Source: Streptomyces specialis (lineage in GTDB: Bacteria; Actinomycetota; Actinomycetes; Streptomycetales; Streptomycetaceae). From it: a stretch of 64,000 bases of DNA. The stretch lies in assembly GCF_001493375.1 (NCBI RefSeq), contig NZ_LN929894.1:82436-146435 (forward strand). The letters are read 5' to 3'. The notes under the pieces are model-generated. The model did not search any database. It worked only from the letters and a program-made list of their open reading frames with translations, and was not told the DNA's origin. Every line of letters starts with the position of its first letter. Position 1 is the stretch's first letter. Of this stretch, positions 9,698 to 18,622 are shown in pieces. A program made the position numbers and the translations under genes.

Positions 9698-9804
9698 GGA
9701 GGTACCTCCGGACGGGCGGGGAGCGGTCGAACCGGCCGGAAACGCGCGGTCCTCCACGCTCATGCGATAGTGACGCAGATGCTAGTCATATGCAGGAAGC
9801 CTCG

Positions 9805-10977
9805 ATGAGGCGGCCACCCCGAACGCCGGACACGGCCCTGGGCGCCGCCCGGGCGGACCCGTCCCTCCTGCGGGACGGGCCGTTTCTGCGCCTGTGGTCG
9901 GGCACCACCGCCTCCGGACTGGCGACGTGGGCCATGCCGTTCGTCCTCGGGCTCGCCGTACTGGACCGCTCCCTGTCCGCCGGGGGGCTCGGCCTGGTGC
10001 TGGCCGCCCGCACCGCCGGGTTCCTCGTCGCCGTGCCGGTCGGCGGCGTGCTGGCCGACCGGCACGCGCGCCGGGGCGTGGTGCGGGGCGCGGCCCTGGC
10101 CGCCGCCGCGGCGACCCCGGTGGTCGCGGCGGGACTGGGCCGCTCGGTGGCGGTGATGGCCGTCGCGGCCGTGGTGGTCGGCGCCGGACAGGGCGCGTGC
10201 CGGCCCGCGTTCCAGGCGCTCCCCGCCGAGGTCGTCGCCGCGCCGCGCCGCCGCCGCGCCAACGCGGCCATGTCGCTGGCGGTGCGGGTCACCACCCTCG
10301 TCGCCCCCGCCGGGGCGGCCCTGCTCGCCGTCGTCCTGAGCCCCGCCGCGCTGCTGCTGGGCACCGGCCTGCTGTGGCTGGCCCCCGCCCTCCTCCCGCC
10401 CCCGGGAACGGGCACCCCGCGCGCCGACCCGGCGGCCGAACGGGTCCCGTTCCACGCGGAGTTCGCCGAGGGGGTCCGCGAGGCCGGGCGGCACCCGTGG
10501 TTCCTCGCCGGGCTGGCGGCGCTGACGACCGTCATCGCCACCGGCTACTCCGCCACCGGCGTCATCCTGCCGCTGGTCAGCCGCGACCGGTACGGCAGCG
10601 AGGCCGTGCTCGCGGCGGCCCTCACCGCGTACACCGTCGGCGCGCTCGCCGGGGCCCTGCTCGTCGCCCGCCGGCCGGCCCGCGCCGAGGGCTGGGCCGC
10701 GCTGGCCGGTCTGGCCTGCTACGGCTTCGCGCCGCTGGGGCTGCTGCTCCCCGGGCCCGCCGCCCTGGTCGTCGTCGGCTACTTCCTCGCCGGGGCGGGC
10801 ATCGAACTGTTCAACGTGCCCTGGTTCACCGCCACTCAGCGGGAGGTGGCGCCCGACCGGCTGGCCCGGGTGTCGTCGCTGGACTTCCTGCTCTCCTACG
10901 GGCTGGCCCCGGTCGGCCTCGCGCTCATCGCCCCGGCGGCCGACACGTTCGGCACCGGGCCGGTCCTGGGCGTCTGC
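9805..10977 (+). CDS. MFS exporter (EntS-like), 3' end fused to another gene
   Basis: ATG 9805 has AGGAAG five bases upstream. About 391 residues read as an MFS exporter of the siderophore-export type: LLRDGPFLRLWSGTTASGLA at the start, GGVLADRHARRGVVRG as the A-like loop motif, and roughly eleven hydrophobic segments. It ends near DTFGTGPVLGVCA, where the last membrane segment and stop codon should follow. Instead the frame continues directly into a TauD-like dioxygenase. The context (divergent iron-chelate uptake operon) suggests siderophore export. I see no adapter at the fusion point. Confidence 0.8.
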
Positions 10978-11580
10978 GCCCGGCTGCGGCAGCTCTTCCC
11001 GACGCGGCTGCGGCACTCCCGCGACGGGAAGCCGGTGCACCTGCACGCCGACAGCTTCGACGTCGTCGTGGACACCGGCGGCGCGCCGGTCCGCCGCCGC
11101 GACCCCGACGAGGACCACGTGCTGGTCCAGTGCGTCACCGCGGCGCCCTCCGGCGGCGGGTCGTTCGTCCTGGACGCCTACCGGTTCGTGGACGAACTCG
11201 CCGAGACCGACCCGGAGCTGTGGGAGTTCCTCACCACCGCCGACGTCGATCTGTACGGGGCCTGGGCCGACCTGCGCGGCGTGCCCGCCGTGCCCCGCGT
11301 GGGCCGGCACGTCGAGTACACCCGCGCCGGGCGGCGCGTCGTCCGCCGCCCCGACGGCGCCGCCCCGCTGCACCGGGACCCGGACGAGGACCATATCCGG
11401 GCGATGCTGGCCCGGTTCGGGGAACGCGTCCACGCCCTCGAGCCCCGCCTGCCCCGTTTCACGCTCGCCCCGGGCGAGGTGCTGCTGCTGGACAACTACC
11501 GTTGCTGGCACGGCCGCGACGCCCACACCGGTGACCGTGTGGTCCGCATCCTCACCCTGCGCACCGACGAGGCCCGCTGA
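10978..11580 (+). CDS. TauD/TfdA-like 2-oxoglutarate dioxygenase, C-terminal part
   Basis: About 200 residues in frame with the preceding MFS sequence, ending at TGA 11580. LHADSFD could supply the first metal-binding His-x-Asp, and LLLDNYRCWHGRDAHTGDRVVRILTLRT carries the distal metal histidine and the 2-oxoglutarate-binding arginine, as in TauD-like enzymes. Normal members are nearer 300 residues, so roughly 100 N-terminal residues are absent. It may hydroxylate an amino acid, for instance in siderophore assembly, given its neighbours; that is inference. It has no start codon of its own near the junction. Confidence 0.65.
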   Translation, partial: ARLRQLFPTRLRHSRDGKPVHLHADSFDVVVDTGGAPVRRRDPDEDHVLVQCVTAAPSGGGSFVLDAYRFVDELAETDPELWEFLTTADVDLYGAWADLRGVPAVPRVGRHVEYTRAGRRVVRRPDGAAPLHRDPDEDHIRAMLARFGERVHALEPRLPRFTLAPGEVLLLDNYRCWHGRDAHTGDRVVRILTLRTDEAR

Positions 11581-11595
11581 GCCGGGCGGCCCCGG

Positions 11596-12786
11596 TCAGA
11601 CCCGTTCCGCCGGGGGGAAGCCGTGGCGCCGGGCCACGGCGGCCGTCAGCAGCGAGACCGCCAGCAGCGCGCACGCCGTCCACGGCAGCGCGCCCGTGCC
11701 CGCGCCCGCCAGAACGGCCCCGCCGAGGAGGGAACCACCGGCCATCCCGACGTTCCAGCCCGTGACCCACAGGGAGTTGGCCGTGTCGGCGTCCCGGGGA
11801 GCCGCCCGTACCCCGGCGGTCTGCATGAGCGTCGGGATGCCGCCGTGCGTCACCCCCCACAGCGCCGCGGCCGGCACCACCACCGCCGTGACGTGCCCGC
11901 ACGCACCGAAGGCCGCCAGGCACAGCGCGGCCAGCCCGAGCAGCCCGAGGAGCGCGGCGCGCGGCCGGCGGTCGGCCGTGGCCCCGGCCAGCCAGACCCC
12001 GCCCATGGAGCCGAGTCCGAAGACGAACAGCAGCGTCCCGGTGCCGACGCCGATCCCGGCCCGTTCCACGAACGGCGCGATGTACGTGTACAGCACGTAG
12101 AAGCCCAGCACCATCGCGAGCGACGCGGCGTTGACCGACACGATCCCGGGCGTCCTGACCGTCCTCATCAGCCCCGCGCCGTGCCCGGCCGCCTCGCCCG
12201 GCAGAGGCGGCAGGTACCGGAGCGCGAGGGCGGCCAGCGCGGCGGCGAGCGCGGTGAGGAGCCAGAACGTGGCCCGCCAGCCGACGAGTCCGCTCAGCGC
12301 CGTCCCGGCCGGGATGCCGAGGGACAGCCCGGCCGTCATCCCGGCCAGCGCCGTGGCGATGGCCTTGCCGGCCGCGTGCGGCGCCAGCCGCGCGGCGTAG
12401 GCGGGGACCATCGCCCACAGCAGCCCGGCGCACACCCCGGACAGCACCCGTGCCACCAGCGTCACCGCGAAGGCGCCGGACACCGCCGTCACCGCGTTGG
12501 TGGCCGCGAAGCCGAGCAGCAGCGCCACCAGCAGCGCCCGGCGGGGCAGGGCCAGGGTCCAGGCGGTCATCGGGATCGCGGTACCGGCCGCCGCCAGCGC
12601 GTACACGGTGATCAGCAGCCCGGCGCGGGACTCGGTCACGCCGAGTCCGGCGCTCATCGCGGGCAGCCCGCCCGCCGGGAGCGCCTCGGTGAGGATGGTG
12701 ACGAAGGCGGCGGCGGCCAGGACGAGCAGCCCGCGCAGCGGCCACCCCGGCGAGGCGGTGGCGGCCGGGGCGTGGGGGGCGGGGGC
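11596..12786 (-). CDS. MFS transporter (AraJ/Cmx-like efflux), 5' truncated
   Basis: About 397 residues read without a stop up to the adapter seam at 12787. The frame runs through SPGWPLRGLLVLAAAAFVTI, then LTEALPAGGLPAMSAGLGVTESRAGLLITVYALAAAGTAI, the usual N-terminus of sugar or drug efflux MFS proteins of the AraJ/Cmx group, and continues through about twelve membrane segments to FPPAERV. The internal ATG at 12657 is too far in to be the real start; the start codon lies in sequence lost at the seam. It is probably co-transcribed with the MerR gene upstream. Confidence 0.82.
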   Translation of the reverse strand, partial: APAPHAPAATASPGWPLRGLLVLAAAAFVTILTEALPAGGLPAMSAGLGVTESRAGLLITVYALAAAGTAIPMTAWTLALPRRALLVALLLGFAATNAVTAVSGAFAVTLVARVLSGVCAGLLWAMVPAYAARLAPHAAGKAIATALAGMTAGLSLGIPAGTALSGLVGWRATFWLLTALAAALAALALRYLPPLPGEAAGHGAGLMRTVRTPGIVSVNAASLAMVLGFYVLYTYIAPFVERAGIGVGTGTLLFVFGLGSMGGVWLAGATADRRPRAALLGLLGLAALCLAAFGACGHVTAVVVPAAALWGVTHGGIPTLMQTAGVRAAPRDADTANSLWVTGWNVGMAGGSLLGGAVLAGAGTGALPWTACALLAVSLLTAAVARRHGFPPAERV

Positions 12787-12950
12787 TCGCGTTTACTCAC
12801 AGCCTCTGCCCCCCACCGGACGGGTCCGGCTGGTGTAGGGGGGGGCAGCGGCGTGTCGCGCCTCCTCATTTTTATTTTCACACAGCGCGGCGCCCTCCAA
12901 GCCCGCGCGTGGGAGGAGAGAGAGGAGTGTAAGAGAGATATAAGAGACAC
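12787..12950. other. Illumina adapter block (seam 4)
   Basis: AGAGAGATATAAGAGACAC at 12932-12950 is a 19-base mosaic end with five changes (the standard is AGATGTGTATAAGAGACAG). At the other side, TTACTCACA followed by CCCCCCACCGGAC (from about 12793) fits a decayed read-2 arm (TTATACACA ... CCCACGAGAC). The middle, including an AT-rich patch near 12870-12885, has no coding or regulatory content that I can support. Confidence 0.8.
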
Positions 12951-13325
12951 CCCCGGCGCGGTCCCCGCCGCCGTGCGCGCCGCGCCGAGGTAGGCGTCGA
13001 TGGCGTCGCGGTTGCGGATCAGGCACCGGATCCGCCGGTCGAGCTGCTCCCGCTCCCGCGCCACCTGATCGAGCATCTCCGCGCACGGCACCCTCGGCAG
13101 CAGCTCCGCCGGGCCGTCGAGGTACGGGAGGATGTCGCGGATGATCCGGGTCGGCAGGCCGCAGTCGATCAGGCCCCGGATCTGCCGCACGACCTCGTCG
13201 GCGCCGTCGCAGTAGTCGCGGTACCCGTTGCCGCCGCGCGCGGGGCGGATCAGCCCCTCCTCCTCGTAGTAGCGCAGCGCCCGGACGCTCACGCCCGTCA
13301 TCCGCGACAGCTCGCCGATCCTCAT
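12951..13325 (-). CDS. MerR-family transcriptional regulator, 3' truncated
   Basis: The start ATG 13323-13325 has GAGGTG upstream. MRIGELSRMTGVSVRALRYY, then EEEGLIRPARGGNGYRDY, is the MerR winged helix, followed by the effector-side coiled coil (LDQVAREREQLDRRIRCLIRNRDAIDAYL). About 125 residues are present before the adapter, close to the full length of small MerR proteins, so few residues are lost. It lacks a cysteine metal-binding site of the MerR/CueR type, so a small-molecule or redox role is more likely. It is divergent from the esterase gene, with a palindromic operator between them. Confidence 0.87.
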
Positions 13326-13350
13326 GTGACGCACCTCATGGGTCCTCGGA

Positions 13351-13381
13351 TTGACCCTCACGTTGACGTGAGGCTTTTACG
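13351..13381 (+). promoter_or_regulatory. MerR-type promoter/operator
   Basis: TTGACC (13351-13356) and TTTACG (13376-13381) are separated by 19 bases, the long spacer typical of MerR-regulated promoters. Overlapping the spacer is a perfect palindrome, CCTCACGT (13356-13363), TG, ACGTGAGG (13366-13373). The promoter reads toward the esterase gene at 13424 and away from the merR gene. Confidence 0.75.
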
Positions 13382-13423
13382 TTAACGCTCCTCAGCCGCA
13401 CCGAGGAAGACGGAGGGCACATC

Positions 13424-14422
13424 GTGCGAACCGACCCGGGCGTCACCGGCCGCATCGACCCGGACGTGCGCGAGGGCCTCAAGGCCCTGCACGCGCTGAC
13501 CGGGCCCGGTGGCCTGGTGAACCACGCCATCCCGCGCCAGCGCGAACTCTACGAGGAGATGAACCGGGCGGCCCTCGCCGCCCAGCCGCCCGACGACCGG
13601 GTCGAGCACGAGGACCTCACCGTCCCCGGGCCGCCCGGCGCGCCCGCCGTGGCGGTACGGGTCTACCGGCCCGCCGGGAGCGCGGGCGGCGACCCGCTCC
13701 CCGGCATCCTCTACATCCACGGCGGCGGCATGATCACCGGCAGCGTCGACACCGACCACCGGCAGGTGCTGCCGCTGGTCACGGGCGTCCACGCGGTCGT
13801 CGTCTCCGTCGGATACCGCCTGGCGCCCGAACACCCGGACCCCGCACCGGTCGAGGACTGCTACGCGGCGTTCGTGTGGCTGGCCCGCGAAGCCGGCCGG
13901 CTCGGCGTGGACCCCCGGCGGCTGGCGCTCTACGGCGGCAGCGCGGGCGGCGGCCTGGCCGCCGGCGTCGCGCTCCTCGCCCGCGACCGGGGAACACCCG
14001 GGGCGGCCTTCGTGATGCTGCCCTACCCGATGCTCGACGACCGCAACACGACACCCTCCAGCCACCAGATCACCGACGTCGGGATCTGGGACCGCGCGGC
14101 CAACCTCCAGGGCTGGCGGGCGCTGCTCGGCGACCGCGCCGGCACCGCGGACGTCAGCCCCTACGCCGCCCCGGCCCGCGCCGAGGACCTCCGCGGCCTG
14201 CCGCCCACCTACCTGGACGTCGGCGACCTCGACCTGTTCCGCGACGAGGACATCGACTTCGCGGCACGGCTGGCGCGCGCCGGGGTCCCGGTGGAGCTGC
14301 ACGTCTACCCCGGAGGCGTCCACGCGAGCGAACTCCTCGCCCCCGGCTCCGAACTCGGCACCCGCGTCACCGGCTACCGCCTGGCCGCCCTCAACCGGGC
14401 CCTGAACCCCCCGGCCCGGTGA
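13424..14422 (+). CDS. alpha/beta hydrolase, hormone-sensitive lipase family esterase
   Basis: A 332-residue hydrolase starting at GTG 13424 with GGAGGG upstream. YIHGGGMITGS is the HGGG oxyanion-hole motif, YGGSAGGGLAAG holds the nucleophile serine, DVGDLDLFRDED carries the catalytic aspartate and YPGGVHASE the histidine, as in the HSL (family IV) esterases. VVVSVGYRLAPEHPDPAPVED is the usual conserved block. It would hydrolyse short-chain esters. The MerR-type operator upstream suggests induction by the neighbouring regulator. Confidence 0.9.
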   Translation: MRTDPGVTGRIDPDVREGLKALHALTGPGGLVNHAIPRQRELYEEMNRAALAAQPPDDRVEHEDLTVPGPPGAPAVAVRVYRPAGSAGGDPLPGILYIHGGGMITGSVDTDHRQVLPLVTGVHAVVVSVGYRLAPEHPDPAPVEDCYAAFVWLAREAGRLGVDPRRLALYGGSAGGGLAAGVALLARDRGTPGAAFVMLPYPMLDDRNTTPSSHQITDVGIWDRAANLQGWRALLGDRAGTADVSPYAAPARAEDLRGLPPTYLDVGDLDLFRDEDIDFAARLARAGVPVELHVYPGGVHASELLAPGSELGTRVTGYRLAALNRALNPPAR

Positions 14423-14431
14423 CACCCGCGC

Positions 14432-14460
14432 CCTGACGGCACCGCGTTCCCGTCGTCAGG
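14432..14460. terminator. hairpin after the esterase gene
   Basis: CCTGACG (14432-14438) pairs with CGTCAGG (14454-14460) around a 15-base loop, nine bases after the esterase stop codon. Confidence 0.35.
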
Positions 14461-14573
14461 ATCGCGTATACCGGGCGGTCACCGGCCCGGGGATGTGGTT
14501 ACGCTTCTTGGGGACCCCGGCCCGGCCGGGGCCCCTGGGACAAGGGCGACCAGGAGCGCAGAGGGGACGAGCC

Positions 14574-17500
14574 GTGCCGGTGGGCGGGCGACGTGACAGC
14601 CGTTTCGGACAACTGCTGCGCCGGGGCTTCACCGACCCCAGAACCGCCGAACGGCTCCTCGACGACCCCGTGCTGCGGCCGGTCGCGCACGATCCCGTGC
14701 TGCTCGACGGGCTCGGCGCCACGGCCGACCCGGACCTCGCGCTGCGGGCCCTGGTCCGGCTCGTCGAGGCGCAGCCCGAGGCACGGCGGGCCGACCTGCT
14801 GGACACGCTGATCGCCGCCGAACCGCTGCGGGCCCGGCTGCTCGGCGTGCTCGGCGCCTCCGAGGGGCTCGGCGACCAGCTCGCCCGCCACCCCGGGCAG
14901 TGGCAGGCCCTGATCGCCTTCGACACCGAGGCCGACCCGCACCCCGGCGTCGAGGAGTTCGAAGCCGCCCTGGCCTCCGCCCACGACCCCGACGCGCTGC
15001 GCGTCGGCTACCACCGGGTGCTGATGACCATCGCCGCCCGCGACATCACCGGCTCCCTCGGCTTCGCGGAGACCGCCGCCGAGCTGGCCGACCTGGCCAC
15101 CGCCACCCTCCGCGCCGCCCTGCGGATCGCCTCGGGCGAGGCGCCGCAGGACGCGGAACGGTGTCGGCTCGCCGTCCTCGGCATGGGCGAGTGCGGCGGC
15201 CGGGAGCTGAACTACGTCTCCGATGTGGACGTGATCTTCGTCGGCGACCCCGCCGAGGGCGTCGAGGAGGGCCCCGCCCTCCAGGCCGCGACCCGGCTCG
15301 CCGCCCGGATGATGCGGATCTGCTCCGACACCACCGCCGAGGGCACCATCTGGCCCGTCGACGCCAACCTCCGCCCCGAGGGGCGCAACGGCCCGCTGGT
15401 CCGCACCCTCAGCAGCCACCTCGCCTACTACCGGCGGTGGGCCAAGACCTGGGAGTTCCAGGCGCTGCTCAAGGCCCGCCCGGTCGCGGGCGACCTCACC
15501 CTCGGCGGCGACTACTGCGCCGCCGTCGCCCCCCTGGTGTGGCAGGTCTCCGAGCGGGAGAACTTCGTCGCCGACGTGCAGCAGATGCGCCGCCGCGTCG
15601 AGGAGTCCCTGCCCGCCAAACAGGCCGAGCGCGAGCTGAAACTCGGCCCCGGCGGCCTGCGCGACGTCGAGTTCGCCGTCCAGCTCCTGCAACTCGTCCA
15701 CGGCCGCACCGACCCCGAGCTGCGCCACGCCACCACCCTCGACGCGCTGGCCGCCCTCGCCGCCGGCGGCTACGTCGGCCGCCAGGACGCCGCCTCGCTC
15801 GACGCGTCCTACCGTTTCCTGCGCTCCGCCGAGCACCGCATCCAGTTGCACCGGCTGCGCCGCACCCACCTGATGCCGACCGAGGAGGCCGAGCTGCGCA
15901 GACTCGGCCGCTCGCTGGGCTTCATGGGCGAGCCCGTCCAGGAGCTGACCGCCGTCTGGCGCCGCCCCACCGCGGGCGTGCGCCGCCTGCACGAGAAGCT
16001 GTTCTCCCGGCCGCTGCTGGACGCCGCCGCCCGCCTCGACGGACAGATGCGCCTGGGCGAGTCCGCCGCCAAGGAGCGCCTGGAGGCCCTCGGCTACGCC
16101 GACCCCGCCGCCGCGCTCCGCCACCTGTCCGCGCTGGCGTCCGGCGTGTCCCGCAAGGCCGCCATCCAGCGCACGCTGCTGCCGGTGCTGCTGGCCCGTT
16201 TCGCGGACTCCGCCGACCCCGACTCCGGGCTGCTCGGCTTCCGCAAGGTCTCCGACGCGCTGGGCACCAGCCCCTGGTACCTGCGGCTGCTGCGCGACGA
16301 GGGCGCCGCCGCCGAGAACCTCGCCCGGGTGCTGTCCGCCGGACGTCTCGCCCCCGACCTGCTGCTCCGCGCCCCCGAGGCCGTCGCCCTGCTCGGCGAC
16401 CCGGCCGGGCTGCGCCCGCGGACCCGGCGCGCCCTCACCCAGGAGGTGCAGGCCGCCGTCGGCCGCGCCGACTCGCCGGAGGCGGCCGTCACGGCGGCGC
16501 GCGGCGTGCGGCGGCGCGAACTGTTCCGCACGGCGGCGGCCGACATAGTCGGCGCCTACGTCACGCCCGAGGTGACCGGCGCGGACGCGGCCGAGCCCGC
16601 CGAGGAACCCGGAGCTGTCCTCGACCGGGTCGGCGACGCGCTCACCGACATCAACGCCGCCCCCCTCGCCGGCGCCCTGCACGCCGCCACCGCCTCCTAC
16701 GGCGCCGACGGCCTGCCCACCCGGCTGGCCGTCATCGCCATGGGCCGGTTCGGCGGCCACGAGCTGAACTACGGCTCGGACGCCGATGTGATCTTCGTCC
16801 ACGAGCCGATGGACGGCGCCGGTGACCGAGAGGCCGCCGAGGCCGCCTTCGCCGTGGCCAACGAGATGATCCGGCTGCTCCAGCTCCCCAGCATCGACCC
16901 GCCCCTCCTCGTCGACGCCGACCTGCGGCCCGAGGGCAGGAACGGCCCGCTCGTCCGCACCCTCAGCAGCTTCGCCGCCTACTACCGCCGCTGGTCGCTG
17001 GTCTGGGAGAGCCAGGCCCTGCTCCGCGCCGAGCCGGTGGTCGGCGACCCGGGCCTGGGGGAGCGGTTCATCGAGCTGATCGACCCGCTGCGCTACCCGG
17101 CCGGCGGACTGTCCGACGCGTCGGTGCGCGAGATCAGGCGCCTGAAGGCCCGGATGGAGGCGGAACGGCTGCCGCGCGGCGCGGACCGGACCACCCACAC
17201 CAAGCTGGGCCGCGGCGGCCTGTCCGACATCGAGTGGACCGCGCAGCTCCTCCAGCTCCAGCACGCCGGTACCGAGCCGGCGCTGCGCACCACCCGCACC
17301 CGGCGGGCGCTGGCCGCCGCGGCCGGACTGGGCCTGCTGGACGCCGGGGACGCGGCGGTGCTGGACGAGGCGTGGGTGCTGGCCTCGCGGGTGCGGAACG
17401 CGGTGATGCTGGTGCGCGGCCGGCCGCTCGACACGTTCCCCACGGACCCGCGCGAGTCGGCGGCGGTGGCGCGTTTCCTCGGCTACGGGCCGGGCGAGGT

Positions 17501-17579
17501 CGGCCGGATGCTGGACGACTACCGGCGCACCACGCGGCGGGCCAGGGCCGTGGTGGAGCGGCTGTTCTACGAGAGCTGA
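14574..17579 (+). CDS. glnE: bifunctional glutamine synthetase adenylyltransferase/adenylyl-removing enzyme
   Basis: A 1001-residue GlnE. Two nucleotidyltransferase halves are visible: CGGRELNYVSDVDVIFV (about residues 205-221) and FGGHELNYGSDADVIFV (about 725-741), each with the G-S/G-D-x-D metal-binding motif. Each is followed by a copy of DANLRPEGRNGPLVRTL or DADLRPEGRNGPLVRTL, and by GPGGLRDVEF or GRGGLSDIEW (GlnD_UR_UTase-type helices). It attaches and removes AMP on glutamine synthetase GlnA, encoded at 45494-46909. The GTG at 14574 is chosen for the GAGGGG seven bases upstream and because the protein then begins like other Streptomyces GlnE (RFGQLLRRGFTDP). Confidence 0.96.
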   Translation: MPVGGRRDSRFGQLLRRGFTDPRTAERLLDDPVLRPVAHDPVLLDGLGATADPDLALRALVRLVEAQPEARRADLLDTLIAAEPLRARLLGVLGASEGLGDQLARHPGQWQALIAFDTEADPHPGVEEFEAALASAHDPDALRVGYHRVLMTIAARDITGSLGFAETAAELADLATATLRAALRIASGEAPQDAERCRLAVLGMGECGGRELNYVSDVDVIFVGDPAEGVEEGPALQAATRLAARMMRICSDTTAEGTIWPVDANLRPEGRNGPLVRTLSSHLAYYRRWAKTWEFQALLKARPVAGDLTLGGDYCAAVAPLVWQVSERENFVADVQQMRRRVEESLPAKQAERELKLGPGGLRDVEFAVQLLQLVHGRTDPELRHATTLDALAALAAGGYVGRQDAASLDASYRFLRSAEHRIQLHRLRRTHLMPTEEAELRRLGRSLGFMGEPVQELTAVWRRPTAGVRRLHEKLFSRPLLDAAARLDGQMRLGESAAKERLEALGYADPAAALRHLSALASGVSRKAAIQRTLLPVLLARFADSADPDSGLLGFRKVSDALGTSPWYLRLLRDEGAAAENLARVLSAGRLAPDLLLRAPEAVALLGDPAGLRPRTRRALTQEVQAAVGRADSPEAAVTAARGVRRRELFRTAAADIVGAYVTPEVTGADAAEPAEEPGAVLDRVGDALTDINAAPLAGALHAATASYGADGLPTRLAVIAMGRFGGHELNYGSDADVIFVHEPMDGAGDREAAEAAFAVANEMIRLLQLPSIDPPLLVDADLRPEGRNGPLVRTLSSFAAYYRRWSLVWESQALLRAEPVVGDPGLGERFIELIDPLRYPAGGLSDASVREIRRLKARMEAERLPRGADRTTHTKLGRGGLSDIEWTAQLLQLQHAGTEPALRTTRTRRALAAAAGLGLLDAGDAAVLDEAWVLASRVRNAVMLVRGRPLDTFPTDPRESAAVARFLGYGPGEVGRMLDDYRRTTRRARAVVERLFYES

Positions 17580-18442
17580 GGCCGCCGTCGCGGCGGCGGC
17601 GCGTCCGCGACCCGCCGGGGCAGCCGGTAGCACAGGCGCCCGTACCAGAGGCGGGCGACGAGATACCCGAAGGCCAGGCAGATCATGCCGCCGACGGCGT
17701 CGAGCCAGAAGGGGTTGGCCGTCGCCACGATGACCAGCAGGGTCAGCGCCGGGTAGAGCGCGCCGAGCAGTTTCAGCCACCAGGGACGGGCCAGCACGGC
17801 GAGGGTGAGGCCGCACCACAGGGACCAGCCGATGTGCATGGACGGCATCGCGGCGTACTGGTTCGACACGGAGGCCATCTTGGTGCCCTCGGCGGAGAGG
17901 GAGCCCCAGGTGTGGTGCACGGACGCGGTGTCGATGAAGTCCATGCCCTCCATCAGCCGGGGCGGCGCGAGGGGATAGAAGTAGTAGCCGATCAGGGCGA
18001 CGGCGGTGGTGGCGAACAGCACCGTGCGGGTCGCGCCGTACCGGCCGGGGTGGCTGTGGAACAGCCAGACCAGGACGGCGATGGTCACCACGAAGTGCAG
18101 GGTGGCGTAGTAGTAGTTCATCGACACGATCAGCCAGGTCACACCCGCCACGGCGTGGTTGACGGACCGTTCGAAGGCGAGGCCGATCGAGTCCTGGAAG
18201 TCCCAGATCCAGCGGGCGTGGCTCTGTGCCTGGTCGACGCGGGTCGGGGCGGCGTTGCGGATCACCGAGTAGACGCCGTAGCTGACGGCGATGAGCAGCA
18301 GCTCGAACCAGAGCCGGGGGCGCCGGGGTGTCCGCAGCGAGTCCAGCGGTCGCGCGGGGGCGGCTGTCTCCTGATCCCGATCGGTCACGAGCCCTGCCGT
18401 ATCCACTCGCTCTTCTTCCGGCCTGACGCTTGTTGCCCCCAT
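17567..18442 (-). CDS. PAP2-superfamily membrane phosphatase-like protein
   Basis: About 291 residues with six hydrophobic segments, of the inositol-phosphorylceramide-synthase-like PAP2 branch (YYFYPLAPPRL, NQYAAMPSMHIGWSLWCG). PSMH supplies the first catalytic histidine. The third motif, usually NHYWLDAVGG, reads NPFWLDAVGG: the conserved histidine is a proline (codon CCC at 17711-17713). Unless this is a base error, phosphatase or transferase chemistry should be lost. The gene is convergent with glnE and overlaps its end by 13 bases. The ATG at 18440-18442 is the likely start. Confidence 0.82.
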   Translation of the reverse strand: MGATSVRPEEERVDTAGLVTDRDQETAAPARPLDSLRTPRRPRLWFELLLIAVSYGVYSVIRNAAPTRVDQAQSHARWIWDFQDSIGLAFERSVNHAVAGVTWLIVSMNYYYATLHFVVTIAVLVWLFHSHPGRYGATRTVLFATTAVALIGYYFYPLAPPRLMEGMDFIDTASVHHTWGSLSAEGTKMASVSNQYAAMPSMHIGWSLWCGLTLAVLARPWWLKLLGALYPALTLLVIVATANPFWLDAVGGMICLAFGYLVARLWYGRLCYRLPRRVADAPPPRRRPQLS

Positions 18443-18532
18443 GGGCCCACAGTCTGCCAGAGGACTGACGCCGACCCGATCATCCTCCGGTCTGCTCTTC
18501 ACTCCGGCATCTTCCCCCACGCCCCATCCCCC

Positions 18533-18622
18533 CCGTCCCTCATATCAATCCGACGCTGCCGCCGACGAGGTAAACGTACAACTTAGTCGCCACCGTACGC
18601 TCCTCTTAATCACTGTACTCCA
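18533..18622. other. Illumina Nextera adapter block (seam 5)
   Basis: CCGTCCCTCATATCAATCC (18533-18551) matches the reverse mosaic end at 12 of 19 bases. GACGCTGCC with GACGA follows at 18552-18568, carrying a 3-base insertion within the read-1 arm, and AGTCGCCACCGTA further on resembles the P5 complement (GGTCGCCGTATCA). Noise extends to about 18622. Confidence 0.85.

Noticed and set aside
9698..9804. An iron box in the divergent promoter region
   Set aside because: I looked for a TTAGGTTAGGCTAACCTAA-like palindrome and saw none; the short AT-richer patch is not symmetric enough to name.
11552..12745. A 397-codon minus frame rich in Arg and Gly overlapping the MFS gene
   Set aside because: It is an out-of-frame shadow; the alternative frame has clear membrane segments and an MFS N-terminus.
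14499..17819. A 1106-codon open frame on the minus strand across glnE
   Set aside because: It is a shadow of glnE caused by high GC: composition is extreme in Gly, Ala, Val and Gln, no domain is visible and the plus-strand GlnE is unambiguous.
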